A stretch of 37,464 nucleotides of DNA, from contig CACZGM010000012.1 in the NCBI GenBank assembly GCA_902780695.1, forward strand, positions 1-37,464, read 5' to 3'. Each line of letters opens with the position of its first letter. Within the stretch, counting starts at the first letter, position 1. The position numbers were made by a program, and so were the translations under genes. Source of the stretch: an uncultured Ruminococcus sp. (lineage in GTDB: Bacteria > Bacillota > Clostridia > Oscillospirales > Ruminococcaceae). Below the pieces are notes generated by a model. That model saw nothing but the letters and a program-made list of their open reading frames with translations. It ran no database searches and was not told where the DNA came from. Shown piece after piece: positions 29,879 to 37,464 of the stretch.

Positions 29879-31144
29879 ATGAAAAAAACACTTAATATTT
29901 TATGCACGCTTCTTATATTTGCAGCAGCACTGACTTCCTGCGGAAAAGCAGAGACAGGAACTGCCGCTCAGACTTCGGGGACTTCCGCCCCGGAAACCGC
30001 CGCTGTATCGGAAACGACAACAGCGGCTGCGGAAACAACAACGGCATCAGACGAAAGCAAAGCTACGGAGGACACAGTGAAAGACACCGCTTCGGACGCT
30101 GTCGAAAGAGCGGCAGAGATGAAGCTGGGCTGGAATCTCGGAAATACGCTCGACGCGACCTCAGGCGAAGGTCTTGATTCGGAAACGTCGTGGGGACAGC
30201 CTGCCGTAACGAAGGAGCTTATCGCGTATATAAAGGAATCCGGCTTCAGTACGATCCGTATCCCCGTAAGCTGGAGCAATCACGTTGACGGGAACAACAG
30301 GATAGATCCGGAGTGGATGAAAAGAGTTAAAGAAGTCGTTGATTATGCTCACGACTGCGGGCTTTATATCATAATCAATTCGCATCATGACTGCGACAGG
30401 TATTACCCGACGGAAGAAAGATTCAAGGAATCGTCAGAATTTCTGAAAGATATTTGGACGCAGATAGCGGATACATTCGCGGATTATGACGACACTCTCA
30501 TCTTTGAATCCATGAACGAACCGAGACTTAAAGGTACCGGCAAGGAATGGTGGTTCCAGTCGTCCGACAAGCAAGGCACTGCCGCGATAGAAACGATAGT
30601 AAAGCTGAATCAGGTATTTGTCGATACCGTCAGATCAAACGGAAAAGGCAATAACGGAACCCGCTTTCTTATGGTGCCGAGCTATGCGGCAAGCGCCGAT
30701 TTTGCCCTTCACGACAGTTTTGTCATGCCGGAAGATACGGTTGACGGAAGACTTATAGCCTCGATACACGCATACACGCCCTACGATTTCACGATGAACA
30801 GCAGGGGCTATAAGGAATGGGACGGCTCGAAGAAAAATGAGCTCAACTTCATGAAAAAGCTGGACAAGAAGTTCACGCAGAACGGATACGGCGTAGTCAT
30901 AGGCGAATTCGGCGCGACAAACAAGGACAACATGGACGACCGTGTTGCATGGGCGAAAGATTATTCGGAGCTTGCCGCGTCGCTGGGAATATCCTGCATT
31001 CTTTGGGATAACGGCGGCACGCAGGTCGGTGAAGAAAACTTCGGCATGATCAACAGGAACAGGCTTAAGGTATATTATCCCGAACTGCTCGATGCCCTTT
31101 TCTCGGGCTATAAACAGGATACCGAGAACGCTGCGGCAGCGTGA
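29879..31144 (+). CDS. Glycoside hydrolase family 5 lipoprotein (endoglucanase type)
   Basis: From ATG 29879 (CAGGAG upstream) the product is 421 residues: a lipoprotein signal MKKTLNILCTLLIFAAALTS with lipobox Cys21, a Thr/Ala/Ser-rich linker (about 25-70), and a GH5 barrel. The acid/base is Glu214 in FESMNEPRL, the nucleophile Glu343 in VIGEFGATN; MKLGWNLGNTLDA, IRIPVSW, INSHHD and ASIHAYTPYDF are other landmarks. It resembles GH5 subfamily 2/4-like endo-beta-glucanases, but the specificity (cellulose, xyloglucan or mannan) is undecided. Being anchored outside the membrane, it could supply oligosaccharides that the GH9 and GH26 enzymes use inside. Confidence 0.92.
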   Translation: MKKTLNILCTLLIFAAALTSCGKAETGTAAQTSGTSAPETAAVSETTTAAAETTTASDESKATEDTVKDTASDAVERAAEMKLGWNLGNTLDATSGEGLDSETSWGQPAVTKELIAYIKESGFSTIRIPVSWSNHVDGNNRIDPEWMKRVKEVVDYAHDCGLYIIINSHHDCDRYYPTEERFKESSEFLKDIWTQIADTFADYDDTLIFESMNEPRLKGTGKEWWFQSSDKQGTAAIETIVKLNQVFVDTVRSNGKGNNGTRFLMVPSYAASADFALHDSFVMPEDTVDGRLIASIHAYTPYDFTMNSRGYKEWDGSKKNELNFMKKLDKKFTQNGYGVVIGEFGATNKDNMDDRVAWAKDYSELAASLGISCILWDNGGTQVGEENFGMINRNRLKVYYPELLDALFSGYKQDTENAAAA

Positions 31145-31236
31145 ATACAGATCCACGGCAGTTTCAATGTACAAAATACCAAATAAACAAACGCAGGTAT
31201 ATAAAACCTATATTCTTCGGGAAAGGAGACGGAACA

Positions 31237-31332
31237 ATGATTACTGCTATATTCGCAAAAATAAACGGTACAGTCATTATCAACTGCGGCAATACTTTGT
31301 TCTGCCCTTCAGGTACCGATGACCACAAATAA
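31237..31332 (+). CDS. 31-residue small ORF with a strong ribosome site
   Basis: AAAGGAG (31222-31228) lies 8 bases before ATG 31237, and the frame runs to TAA at 31330-31332. The peptide (start MITAIFAKINGT, end CPSGTDDHK) is 31 residues with two cysteines (residues 17 and 23 by reading) and a mildly hydrophobic N-terminal half. It is not similar to anything I know. It sits between the GH5 gene and the convergent amt gene. A hairpin overlaps its stop codon. It may be a real small protein or a chance ORF behind a purine-rich motif. Confidence 0.4.
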   Translation: MITAIFAKINGTVIINCGNTLFCPSGTDDHK

Positions 31333-31346
31333 ACGGATGTTTATTT
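31327..31346 (+). other. Hairpin overlapping the small ORF stop
   Basis: AAATAAAC (31327-31334), loop GGAT, GTTTATTT (31339-31346): a perfect A/T stem immediately at the stop codon. It may end a short transcript or stabilise it. Confidence 0.5.
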
Positions 31347-31396
31347 GAATACGGACTCAAAGCCCCGGCGATGTAAGCCGATACGGCGGATAAAGA

Positions 31397-31430
31397 AAAG
31401 GCACGGCGAAAATCCGCCGTGTCTTTCCTT
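31397..31430. terminator. Bidirectional terminator between GH5/small ORF and amt
   Basis: AAAGGCACGGCG (31397-31408) pairs with CGCCGTGTCTTT (31415-31426), one G-T pair; CCTTTTC follows on the plus strand, and CTTTTC on the minus strand. It serves the convergent genes. Confidence 0.75.
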
Positions 31431-31502
31431 TTCAGCCAATATATAAAAGAGAGGAAACATCAGTTCACATACAGGCTGCGTGCAGAACGCCGTGATCCTG
31501 CA

Positions 31503-33248
31503 TTATGCGTTATCCTGCAAAGCATCGTAACCGTGCTCACCGGTGCGTATCTTGAGTACGTTCTCGACATCGTAAACGAATATCTTGCCGTCACCGAGAT
31601 TGCCGGTGTAGAGCGCGCTCTTCGCCGCACTGATGACATCGTCAACAGGCACCTTGCAGACAACGACCTCGACTTTTACTTTCGGGAGGAGCTGCGGTGT
31701 TACCGGAACTCCGCGGTAGTATTCGGTCTTGCCCTTCTGCATTCCGCAGCCCATCGTATTGGTAACCGTCATACCGGTGATGCCGATAGCGTAAAGCGCC
31801 GATTTGAGCTGGTCGAACTTTTCGAGCGAGGTGATGATATCGACCTTTGTCATCTTCACGTCGGAAGCGGTGTTCTCAGCCTTGCGGTGAGCAACGGGAA
31901 CAGCAGCGTCCTCGGAAACAACGGGGATAACATTTGCGACTTCCTTTTCCTTGCCGGAAGCGGTCGTTTCAATGTGCATTGACGGAATGAAGTCTGCGTA
32001 GGAGGACTGTAAGCCGTGCTCGGTAGCGTCAAGACCCACAACTTCCTCATGTCTGTTGACGCGCAGACCGATAGTTTTCTTGATTACGAGGAAAGTTACG
32101 GTAATTGTGACAGCGGTCCATGCAGCGACAGTCACAACGCCGAGAGCCTGCAATCCGAGCAGGTCAACTCCGCCGCCGTAGAAAAGTCCAGCAAGCTGAT
32201 TTCCCATGCCGTTTTCAATAGCGTAGCCGGGAACCGCCGGGTTTGCGAGCAGGCCTACCGCGAGAGTACCCCATACGCCGTTGCAGAAGTGGACTGCGAC
32301 AGCGCCGACGGGGTCGTCTATCTTAAGTACGTTATCGAGGAACCATACGCCGAAGATAACGAGGAGTCCGGAAACTACACCTATTATAGTCGCACCGAGA
32401 GCATCAACAACATCACAGCCTGCGGTCACGCCGACAAGTCCTGCAAGAGAAGCGTTAAGGCACATCGAAACATCGGGCTTTCCGTAGCGCAGCCATGTGA
32501 ATATCATACAGACAACGGTCGCAACTGCGGGAGCTATCGTAGTGGTGACAAATATCGAACCGAGCTGACCGCCGCTTATTGCCGCAGCGCCGTTGAAGCC
32601 GTACCAGCCGAACCAGAGGATAAAGCAGCCGAGTGCGCCGAGTGTGAGCGAGTGACCGGGAATAGCCTTGGGCTTGCCTTCTTTGTCAAACTTGCCGATA
32701 CGCGGTCCGACCATTCCGGCACCGATCAGTGCGCAGATACCGCCGACCATGTGTATCGCACATGAGCCTGCAAAATCATGGAAGCCGAGCTGTACGAGCC
32801 AGCCGCCGCCCCAGACCCAGTGAGCCTCGATCGGGTAGATCACAAGGCTGATGACTGCCGAGTAGATGCAGTAAGAGAGGAACTTCGTGCGTTCCGCCAT
32901 ACCGCCGGAAACTATCGTTGCCGCGGTGGCACAGAACACGAGGTTGAACACGAACGGCGACCAGTCGAAATTGCCGTAGTCCGTGAAAACGCCGAGAGTC
33001 GGCATTCCGCAGAATCCCGCGAGCGTGTCCTCGCCCATCATCAGACCGAAGCCGAGAAGTGCGAAAACAACGGTTCCTATACAAAAGTCCATTAAGTTTT
33101 TCATGATGATATTACCCGCGTTCTTGGCGCGTGTAAATCCCGTTTCCACCATTGCAAAGCCCGCTTGCATAAAGAATACGAGCGCTGCTCCTATCAGGTA
33201 CCATATACCGAATATTTCGGTATTGACAGCATTCATGATGTTGTCCAT
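31503..33248 (-). CDS. amt: Ammonium transporter Amt fused to a C-terminal PII (GlnB/GlnK) domain
   Basis: The 581-residue protein is an Amt channel (about 1-415, roughly 11 membrane helices) followed by a linker and a complete PII domain (466-581). Amt landmarks include MVETGFTRAKNAGNII, FAGSCAIHMVGG (pore His) and AVAVHFCNGVWGTLAVGLL (second His). The PII part has MTKVDIITSLEKFDQLKSAL, a T-loop QKGKTEYYRGVPVTPQLLPK and GDGKIFVYDVENVLKIRTGE. The Tyr that is uridylylated in GlnB is valine here. PII normally blocks Amt in response to ATP/ADP/2-oxoglutarate; the fusion would make this gate intrinsic. AAAGGAAG precedes the ATG. It is the last of a glnN-purF-amt unit. Confidence 0.95.
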   Translation of the reverse strand: MDNIMNAVNTEIFGIWYLIGAALVFFMQAGFAMVETGFTRAKNAGNIIMKNLMDFCIGTVVFALLGFGLMMGEDTLAGFCGMPTLGVFTDYGNFDWSPFVFNLVFCATAATIVSGGMAERTKFLSYCIYSAVISLVIYPIEAHWVWGGGWLVQLGFHDFAGSCAIHMVGGICALIGAGMVGPRIGKFDKEGKPKAIPGHSLTLGALGCFILWFGWYGFNGAAAISGGQLGSIFVTTTIAPAVATVVCMIFTWLRYGKPDVSMCLNASLAGLVGVTAGCDVVDALGATIIGVVSGLLVIFGVWFLDNVLKIDDPVGAVAVHFCNGVWGTLAVGLLANPAVPGYAIENGMGNQLAGLFYGGGVDLLGLQALGVVTVAAWTAVTITVTFLVIKKTIGLRVNRHEEVVGLDATEHGLQSSYADFIPSMHIETTASGKEKEVANVIPVVSEDAAVPVAHRKAENTASDVKMTKVDIITSLEKFDQLKSALYAIGITGMTVTNTMGCGMQKGKTEYYRGVPVTPQLLPKVKVEVVVCKVPVDDVISAAKSALYTGNLGDGKIFVYDVENVLKIRTGEHGYDALQDNA

Positions 33249-33273
33249 AAGTCATCTTCCTTTCTTTTATGCA

Positions 33274-33312
33274 AATGGGGCAAGACAGAGTTATTCTCCG
33301 TCAAGCCCCATT
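33274..33312 (-). other. Leader hairpin upstream of amt
   Basis: AATGGGGC/GCCCCATT (33274-33281 and 33305-33312) enclose GACAGAG/CTCCGTC (33284-33290 and 33296-33302) with an A-A/A-A internal loop. It lies 26 bases ahead of the amt start on the minus strand. No T-run follows in the transcribed direction, so it is probably regulatory or stabilising rather than a terminator. Confidence 0.55.
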
Positions 33313-33390
33313 GCTTGTTTTTCTACACAATTATTTCAGTTTGATAACAAATCTTTTTAAATCAAGTTTCCCGGGCAACGGGCGAATCGG

Positions 33391-34800
33391 TCATTTGTGT
33401 ATCTTTTCCTCAAACTTGTTCTTCTCGCCGCAGCCGCTCACGTCTATCGGGTAATCTCCTGTGAAGCAGCCTGTGCAGGTACCGCATTTCGTAAGGCTCT
33501 GCGCGTCCCTGACCGGGAGATACGCAAGACTGTCCGCACCTATCGCTCGGGCAATATCTTCGGTATTGTCATATCTGCACGCGATCAGGTTTTCCTGCGA
33601 GTCAATGTCCGTACCGAACCAGCACGGGAACCTGAACGGCGGTGAGGAAATACGCACATGGACTTCTTTTGCGCCCGCGCTTTTGAGCAGTCCCACAATC
33701 CGTGCGCTCGTTGTTCCGCGGACTATCGAATCATCTACCATTATGACGCGCTTGCCGGACACCACGCTCGATACAGCGTTGAGCTTTATCCGCACGGCAT
33801 CCCGGCGGTCGGATTGCTTCGGCTGTATGAAGCTGCGCCCGATATAGCGGTTCTTTACGAAGCCCGTCGCATACGGTATGCCGCTTTCTGCGGAGTATCC
33901 GAGTGCCGCGTCTATTCCGGAATCCGGAACGCCGATAACAATATCCGCGTCTGCCGGCGAGTGTTTCGCAAGCATTCTTCCCGCGTTCGTGCGCCAGTTC
34001 TGTACCGGCTCGCCTTCAAGCAGCGAGTCCGGGCGTGCAAAGTAGATGTACTCGAAAACACACATCGTCTGCGGTCTGCCGCAGTGCGTGGTAATGCTGT
34101 TTATTCCGTCCTCACCGATCACCGCGATCTCGCCGGGTCTCACATCACGCAGCACCGTACCGCCTATGCTTTCTATCGCGCAGGATTCCGACGCAGCGAT
34201 ATATCCGTTTTCGGTCTTTCCGAGGACAAGCGGTCTGAATCCGTTCGGGTCGCGGAAAGCTATCAGCTTCGTCGCGGTCATGAGCACGCAGGAGTACGCA
34301 CCTTTGATCTCGTTCATAGCCGCTTCCACGGCTTCTTCCGTCGAGCCGCATTTCAGACGCGCCGCAACTATCGCATACGCTATCGCTTCGGTGTCGGACG
34401 TACCGTGGAATATCGCGCCGTTCAGCTCGAACTTCCGCCGGAGCTGTGCGGAATTTGTCAGATTTCCGTTGTGCGCAAGGGACATATTTCCCTTGATGTG
34501 GCGCACCACAAGTGGCTGAATGTTGTTCATATCCGCGCCGCCGGTGGTCGAGTAACGCACATGACCTATCGCGATATTTCCGGTTCCGAGCTTTTGCAGC
34601 TCGTCTTCGTCAAAGACCTCGTGGACAAGCCCCGCACCTTTCCGGTGCCGCATCACGCCGTCGTCACATACCGAGATGCCGACGCTTTCCTGTCCGCGGT
34701 GCTGAAGCGCGTACAATCCGAGATAGACCTCGTGAGCAGCGTCAACGGGAGTGTTCGCGTATATCCCGAAAACACCGCATTCTTCGTTGAGCTTTCTCAT
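33391..34800 (-). CDS. purF: Amidophosphoribosyltransferase PurF
   Basis: PurF makes 5-phosphoribosylamine from PRPP and glutamine, the first step of purine synthesis. The 469-residue protein begins [14 protein letters not shown]; Cys8 becomes the N-terminal nucleophile after removal of the short propeptide. The glutaminase half has [10 protein letters not shown] and HNGNLTNS; the PRPP half has [14 protein letters not shown]. Cysteines in [17 protein letters not shown] and KCGTCTGC suit the 4Fe-4S cluster of the Bacillus type. Its ATG overlaps the glnN stop by 4 bases (ATGA), so glutamine synthesis and use are translationally linked. It lies away from any other pur gene here. Confidence 0.96.
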   Translation of the reverse strand: MRKLNEECGVFGIYANTPVDAAHEVYLGLYALQHRGQESVGISVCDDGVMRHRKGAGLVHEVFDEDELQKLGTGNIAIGHVRYSTTGGADMNNIQPLVVRHIKGNMSLAHNGNLTNSAQLRRKFELNGAIFHGTSDTEAIAYAIVAARLKCGSTEEAVEAAMNEIKGAYSCVLMTATKLIAFRDPNGFRPLVLGKTENGYIAASESCAIESIGGTVLRDVRPGEIAVIGEDGINSITTHCGRPQTMCVFEYIYFARPDSLLEGEPVQNWRTNAGRMLAKHSPADADIVIGVPDSGIDAALGYSAESGIPYATGFVKNRYIGRSFIQPKQSDRRDAVRIKLNAVSSVVSGKRVIMVDDSIVRGTTSARIVGLLKSAGAKEVHVRISSPPFRFPCWFGTDIDSQENLIACRYDNTEDIARAIGADSLAYLPVRDAQSLTKCGTCTGCFTGDYPIDVSGCGEKNKFEEKIHK

Positions 34801-36860
34801 CTCACATTAAACAGCAGCTCGCCGTAAGTCGGTACTGCCCAGTATTCAGAAGCTGTGAGTGTTTCAGCCTTGTCTATATATCTGCGGAGTTCAGCCATTG
34901 CAGGAATGACATCGTCCTTGCAGACAAACGCGCTCTTTATGGCATCGGTCTCTTCGACAGACTTTTCAAGCTGTGTTTCAAGCTCGGTGAGAGCGTTATA
35001 TGCCTTGTCCATAAGTCCCGAAAGCTGTGCGGAGATATTCTTTTCGTAGTCGGAAGTAAGGTTCAGATCGAGCTCGCGGACGTACTTGCTGATGCCCGGG
35101 AGCAGATCGTGGTAAGCCATATCGACCATTGTGCGTGCTTCTATCTTTATGAGCTTTTCGTATGCCTCAAACATTATCTCGCTGCGGGATCTCATCTCGG
35201 CTTCAGAGAACACCTTGTGCGATGTGAACAGTGCGACGTTCTTTTCGTCGAGCCAGTGTGCAAGCGCGTCGGGAGTTGTTTTCAGATTGGAAAGTCCGCG
35301 CTTTTCCGCTTCCGCTATCCACGCATCGTCATAGCCGTTGCCGTTGAATATGATGCGCTTATGTTCTCTGATGACTTTCTGTATGAGGTCATGCAGAGCG
35401 CCGTTGAAGTCCTGTACATTTTCGAGAGTGTCGGCAAACTGCTTCAATTCCTCAGCCACTGCGGTGTTGAGTACTGTGTTGCTGCCCGAAACGGAAGCCG
35501 CGGAGCCTAACATTCTGAACTCGAACTTGTTGCCTGTGAACGCAAACGGAGATGTCCTGTTCCTGTCCGTCGCGTCTTTCGGGAACTTCGGGAGAACGTG
35601 AACGCCGACTTTCATCAGCTCTTTTTCTTTAGTGCCGTAAGATGCGTCATTCTCTATCGCTTCAAGTATCTCTGTAAGCTCGTTACCGAGAAATACGGAG
35701 ATCACGGCGGGAGGAGCCTCGTTCGCGCCCAGTCTGTGATCGTTGCCCGCGCTTGCTACGGAAATACGGAGCAGATCCTGATAATCGTCAACAGCCTTTA
35801 TCACTGCACAAAGGAAGAGTAAGAACTGCGCGTTCTCATAGGGTGTGTCGCCCGGTTCGAGCAGGTTTGCGCCCGTGTTGGTGCTTATCGACCAGTTGTT
35901 GTGCTTGCCGGAACCGTTCACGCCGTCAAACGGCTTTTCGTGGAGCAGACAAACAAGTCCGTGCTTCTTGGCGACCTTCTGCATTATCTCCATTGTGAGC
36001 TGGTTGTGATCCGCGGCGATATTCGTTGTCGCGAAGATCGGCGCGAGCTCATGCTGTGCGGGAGCAACCTCGTTGTGCTCTGTCTTTGCGAGTATGCCGA
36101 GTTTCCAGAGCTCCTCGTTGAGGTCTTTCATGAAAGCCTGTACACGGGGCTTTATCACACCGAAGTAATGGTCTTCAAGCTCCTGTCCCTTCGGCGGCAT
36201 TGCGCCGAAAAGTGTGCGTCCGGTATATATAAGGTCTTTGCGTCTGTCATAATCCTCTTTATCCACAAGGAAGTATTCCTGTTCGGGGCCGACTGTCGTT
36301 TTTACGGAAGTCACGCCCTCATTTCCGAACAGTTTCAGGATACGCATAGCCTGTCTGTTTACGGCTTCCATTGAGCGGAGCAGCGGTGTTTTCTTATCGA
36401 GAGCCTCACCGCCGTAGGAGCAGAACGCTGTGGGTATGCAGAGCACTCCGTCCTTGATGAACGCATAGGATGTAGGATCCCATGCCGTATATCCGCGTGC
36501 CTCGAATGTTGCGCGAAGTCCGCCGGAGGGGAAAGACGATGCGTCCGGTTCACCCTGTATCAGCTCCTTGCCGGAGAACTCCATTATCACGCTGCCGCCC
36601 GCGCTCGGGGAAATGAAGCTGTCGTGCTTCTCGGCGGTGATCCCTGTCAGAGGCTGGAACCAGTGTGTGTAATGTGTGGCTCCCTTTTCTATCGCCCATT
36701 CCTTCATCGCATTGGCTACTACCGCAGCCACAGCTGGGTCAAGGCGCTTGCCGTTGTCGATCGTGTTCTTTACCGCTTTGAAAGTCTCTTTCGGTAATCT
36801 TGCTTTCATCACGTTTTCATTGAACACATTTTCGCCGAAGTATTCTGCTACCTGTTTCAT
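34797..36860 (-). CDS. glnN: Type III glutamine synthetase GlnN
   Basis: GlnN assimilates ammonium into glutamine. The 687-residue length and the motifs [68 protein letters not shown] and [17 protein letters not shown] are characteristic of the type III family common in Ruminococcus and Bacteroides. The start at 36860 ([10 protein letters not shown]) follows AGGAAG; a longer frame to 36995 would include promoter sequence. Transcription begins at a consensus promoter near 36947, and the leader carries a terminator-like hairpin. purF and amt-PII follow on the same strand. Confidence 0.97.
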   Translation of the reverse strand: MKQVAEYFGENVFNENVMKARLPKETFKAVKNTIDNGKRLDPAVAAVVANAMKEWAIEKGATHYTHWFQPLTGITAEKHDSFISPSAGGSVIMEFSGKELIQGEPDASSFPSGGLRATFEARGYTAWDPTSYAFIKDGVLCIPTAFCSYGGEALDKKTPLLRSMEAVNRQAMRILKLFGNEGVTSVKTTVGPEQEYFLVDKEDYDRRKDLIYTGRTLFGAMPPKGQELEDHYFGVIKPRVQAFMKDLNEELWKLGILAKTEHNEVAPAQHELAPIFATTNIAADHNQLTMEIMQKVAKKHGLVCLLHEKPFDGVNGSGKHNNWSISTNTGANLLEPGDTPYENAQFLLFLCAVIKAVDDYQDLLRISVASAGNDHRLGANEAPPAVISVFLGNELTEILEAIENDASYGTKEKELMKVGVHVLPKFPKDATDRNRTSPFAFTGNKFEFRMLGSAASVSGSNTVLNTAVAEELKQFADTLENVQDFNGALHDLIQKVIREHKRIIFNGNGYDDAWIAEAEKRGLSNLKTTPDALAHWLDEKNVALFTSHKVFSEAEMRSRSEIMFEAYEKLIKIEARTMVDMAYHDLLPGISKYVRELDLNLTSDYEKNISAQLSGLMDKAYNALTELETQLEKSVEETDAIKSAFVCKDDVIPAMAELRRYIDKAETLTASEYWAVPTYGELLFNVR

Positions 36861-36899
36861 AATCGTTGCTTCCTTTCTTATATTGCTGAAAAACAAAGA

Positions 36900-36932
36900 G
36901 CGCCGGCGGAGACTGTTGTCCCCTGCCGGCGC
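36900..36932 (-). promoter_or_regulatory. Terminator-shaped hairpin in the glnN leader
   Basis: In minus-strand RNA, GCGCCGGC pairs with GCCGGCGC, and GGGGAC with GTCTCC around an AACA loop with one bulged A. TCTTTGTTTTT follows. It lies between the promoter and the ribosome site, so it may attenuate glnN. Confidence 0.7.
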
Positions 36933-36953
36933 CTTTGCCGTTCCACAATTCGT

Positions 36954-36982
36954 ATTATAGCACAGGCGTTCCGGTTTGTCAA
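36954..36982 (-). promoter_or_regulatory. Consensus SigA promoter of glnN-purF-amt
   Basis: Minus strand TTGACA (36982-36977), 17 bases, TATAAT (36959-36954): full consensus. The transcript start near 36947 gives a leader of about 87 bases. Confidence 0.88.
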
Positions 36983-37224
36983 TAGATTTTTGCAATATTT
37001 TTATTTTATTCCTGCAAATATATTTTCGGTTTTATGTGCTGAATTTTGTGTAAAATTGCTGAATGTTCCCAATTTGCTGAATTTTCGCAATGCTTCAAGC
37101 CTTTTATTTTGAATTTGATTCTTGCAGATAATTCAAAAAGCACGCAGTGCGTTGTGATATCACACATAGTATAAATCCGTTGGATTATGACGGTTATGTG
37201 AAATTTGTGAAATGTATGTCAAAA
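36983..37224. other. AT-rich region between glnN and hsp20 promoters
   Basis: TGCTGAAT recurs at 37037, 37057 and 37075 (spacing 20 and 18), each followed by TT or GTT. A perfect palindrome TGTGATATCACA lies at 37153-37164. These could bind a nitrogen or stress regulator. No gene was seen. Confidence 0.45.
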
Positions 37225-37251
37225 TTAGCACTCTCCTATTGACAGTGCTAA
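37225..37251 (+). promoter_or_regulatory. CIRCE operator (HrcA binding site)
   Basis: TTAGCACTC (37225-37233), 9-base spacer, CAGTGCTAA (37243-37251). It matches the CIRCE consensus with one base changed in the right arm, and overlaps the -35 box of the hsp20 promoter. Confidence 0.92.
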
Positions 37252-37267
37252 TTTTATGTGATATACT
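37239..37267 (+). promoter_or_regulatory. Promoter of the hsp20 gene
   Basis: TTGACA (37239-37244), 17 bases, TATACT (37262-37267), with CIRCE placed so that bound HrcA blocks polymerase. Confidence 0.85.
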
Positions 37268-37360
37268 GTGTACAGAACAAAGGAAAAGGGAAATAAAGAA
37301 TAAATCCCCCGCCGATGTTCAATAATAAAAACATATACAAATTGAAAGGGGTTATGACTT

Positions 37361-37464
37361 ATGTTAGTACCGGATATATTCAGAAGAAATGTGTTTGACG
37401 ACTTTTTCGATTTCCCGACGATGCCGCGCACGCCGCAGCCCGCACCGATCATGAAGACCGATGT
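37361..37464 (+). CDS. Small heat-shock protein Hsp20 (N-terminus, cut by window edge)
   Basis: The visible 34 complete codons start MLVPDIFRRNVFDDFFDFP and reach APIMKTD, the usual N-terminal arm and first residues before the alpha-crystallin domain of bacterial Hsp20. These ATP-independent chaperones hold unfolding proteins. AAAGGGG lies 10 bases upstream of ATG 37361; ATG 37354 is in another frame. Control by HrcA at heat shock is indicated by the CIRCE element. The rest of the gene is outside the window. Confidence 0.88.
   Translation, partial: MLVPDIFRRNVFDDFFDFPTMPRTPQPAPIMKTD

Noticed and set aside
33658-34827. 389-codon open frame on the plus strand over purF
   Set aside because: It runs antisense to purF and its product is arginine/tyrosine rich without any family pattern.
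36860-36947. ANTAR-type or glutamine riboswitch in the glnN leader
   Set aside because: I see one long hairpin with an AACA loop, not two adjacent hexaloops, and no glutamine-aptamer core that I can recognise.
37153-37164. CRP site (TGTGATATCACA)
   Set aside because: A CRP site needs six bases between TGTGA and TCACA; here there are two. It is kept only as a palindrome.
1-37464. CRISPR array, tRNA or rRNA genes
   Set aside because: No regularly spaced direct repeats with unique spacers, no cloverleaf pattern and no conserved rRNA stretches were seen.

Overview
The window looks like part of the chromosome of a fibre-degrading anaerobic Bacillota of the Oscillospiraceae, Ruminococcus-like. 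This is inferred from the type III glutamine synthetase, the GH5/GH9/GH26 glycoside hydrolases, the SUF and CIRCE/Hsp20 systems, strong Shine-Dalgarno sites, TTGACA/TATAAT promoters, and the tail of a dipicolinate synthase (sporulation) gene. No rRNA, tRNA or CRISPR array was seen.

Positions 1 to about 6300 are an AT-richer accessory region, probably an integrative mobilizable element: a broken recombinase remnant, a divergent small protein kinase, an excisionase-like protein, a candidate oriT, a ribbon-helix-helix protein and a short relaxase, an Rpn-family nuclease gene whose C-terminal segment is repeated downstream as two extra small ORFs, and a large serine recombinase. The recombinase lies next to the 3' end of dpaB (spoVFB), whose 5' part is missing, so the element appears to sit inside that gene. 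A hairpin- and repeat-rich gap follows (6571-6949).

Positions 6950-14350 hold housekeeping genes: mnmE and a short SecA-family ATPase on the minus strand, a divergent GlmU-like gene with an eroded uridyltransferase domain, and two tandem CPBP membrane proteases. Positions 14420-19216 are a complete sufCBDSU operon for Fe-S cluster assembly, with a consensus promoter and a terminator. Next comes an Rrf2-family regulator, divergent from a sulfur gene cluster (19929-23309): an O-acetylhomoserine sulfhydrylase-like PLP enzyme, TusA-like, thioredoxin-like, ThiS-like sulfur carrier ending GGGC, ThiF/MoeB-like activating enzyme and JAMM metalloprotease. This set matches a protein-thiocarboxylate route to homocysteine or cysteine.

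Positions 23585-31144 are a carbohydrate region: GH26 without signal peptide, a DUF3737 beta-helix protein, an AraC regulator (minus strand), then an aldo/keto reductase, a membrane protein, a GH9 without signal peptide and a GH5 lipoprotein. Positions 31503-36982 form a minus-strand nitrogen set: glnN (type III glutamine synthetase, with a terminator-shaped leader hairpin), purF overlapping it by 4 bases, and an ammonium transporter fused to a PII domain. The window ends in a CIRCE-controlled hsp20 gene cut by the edge.
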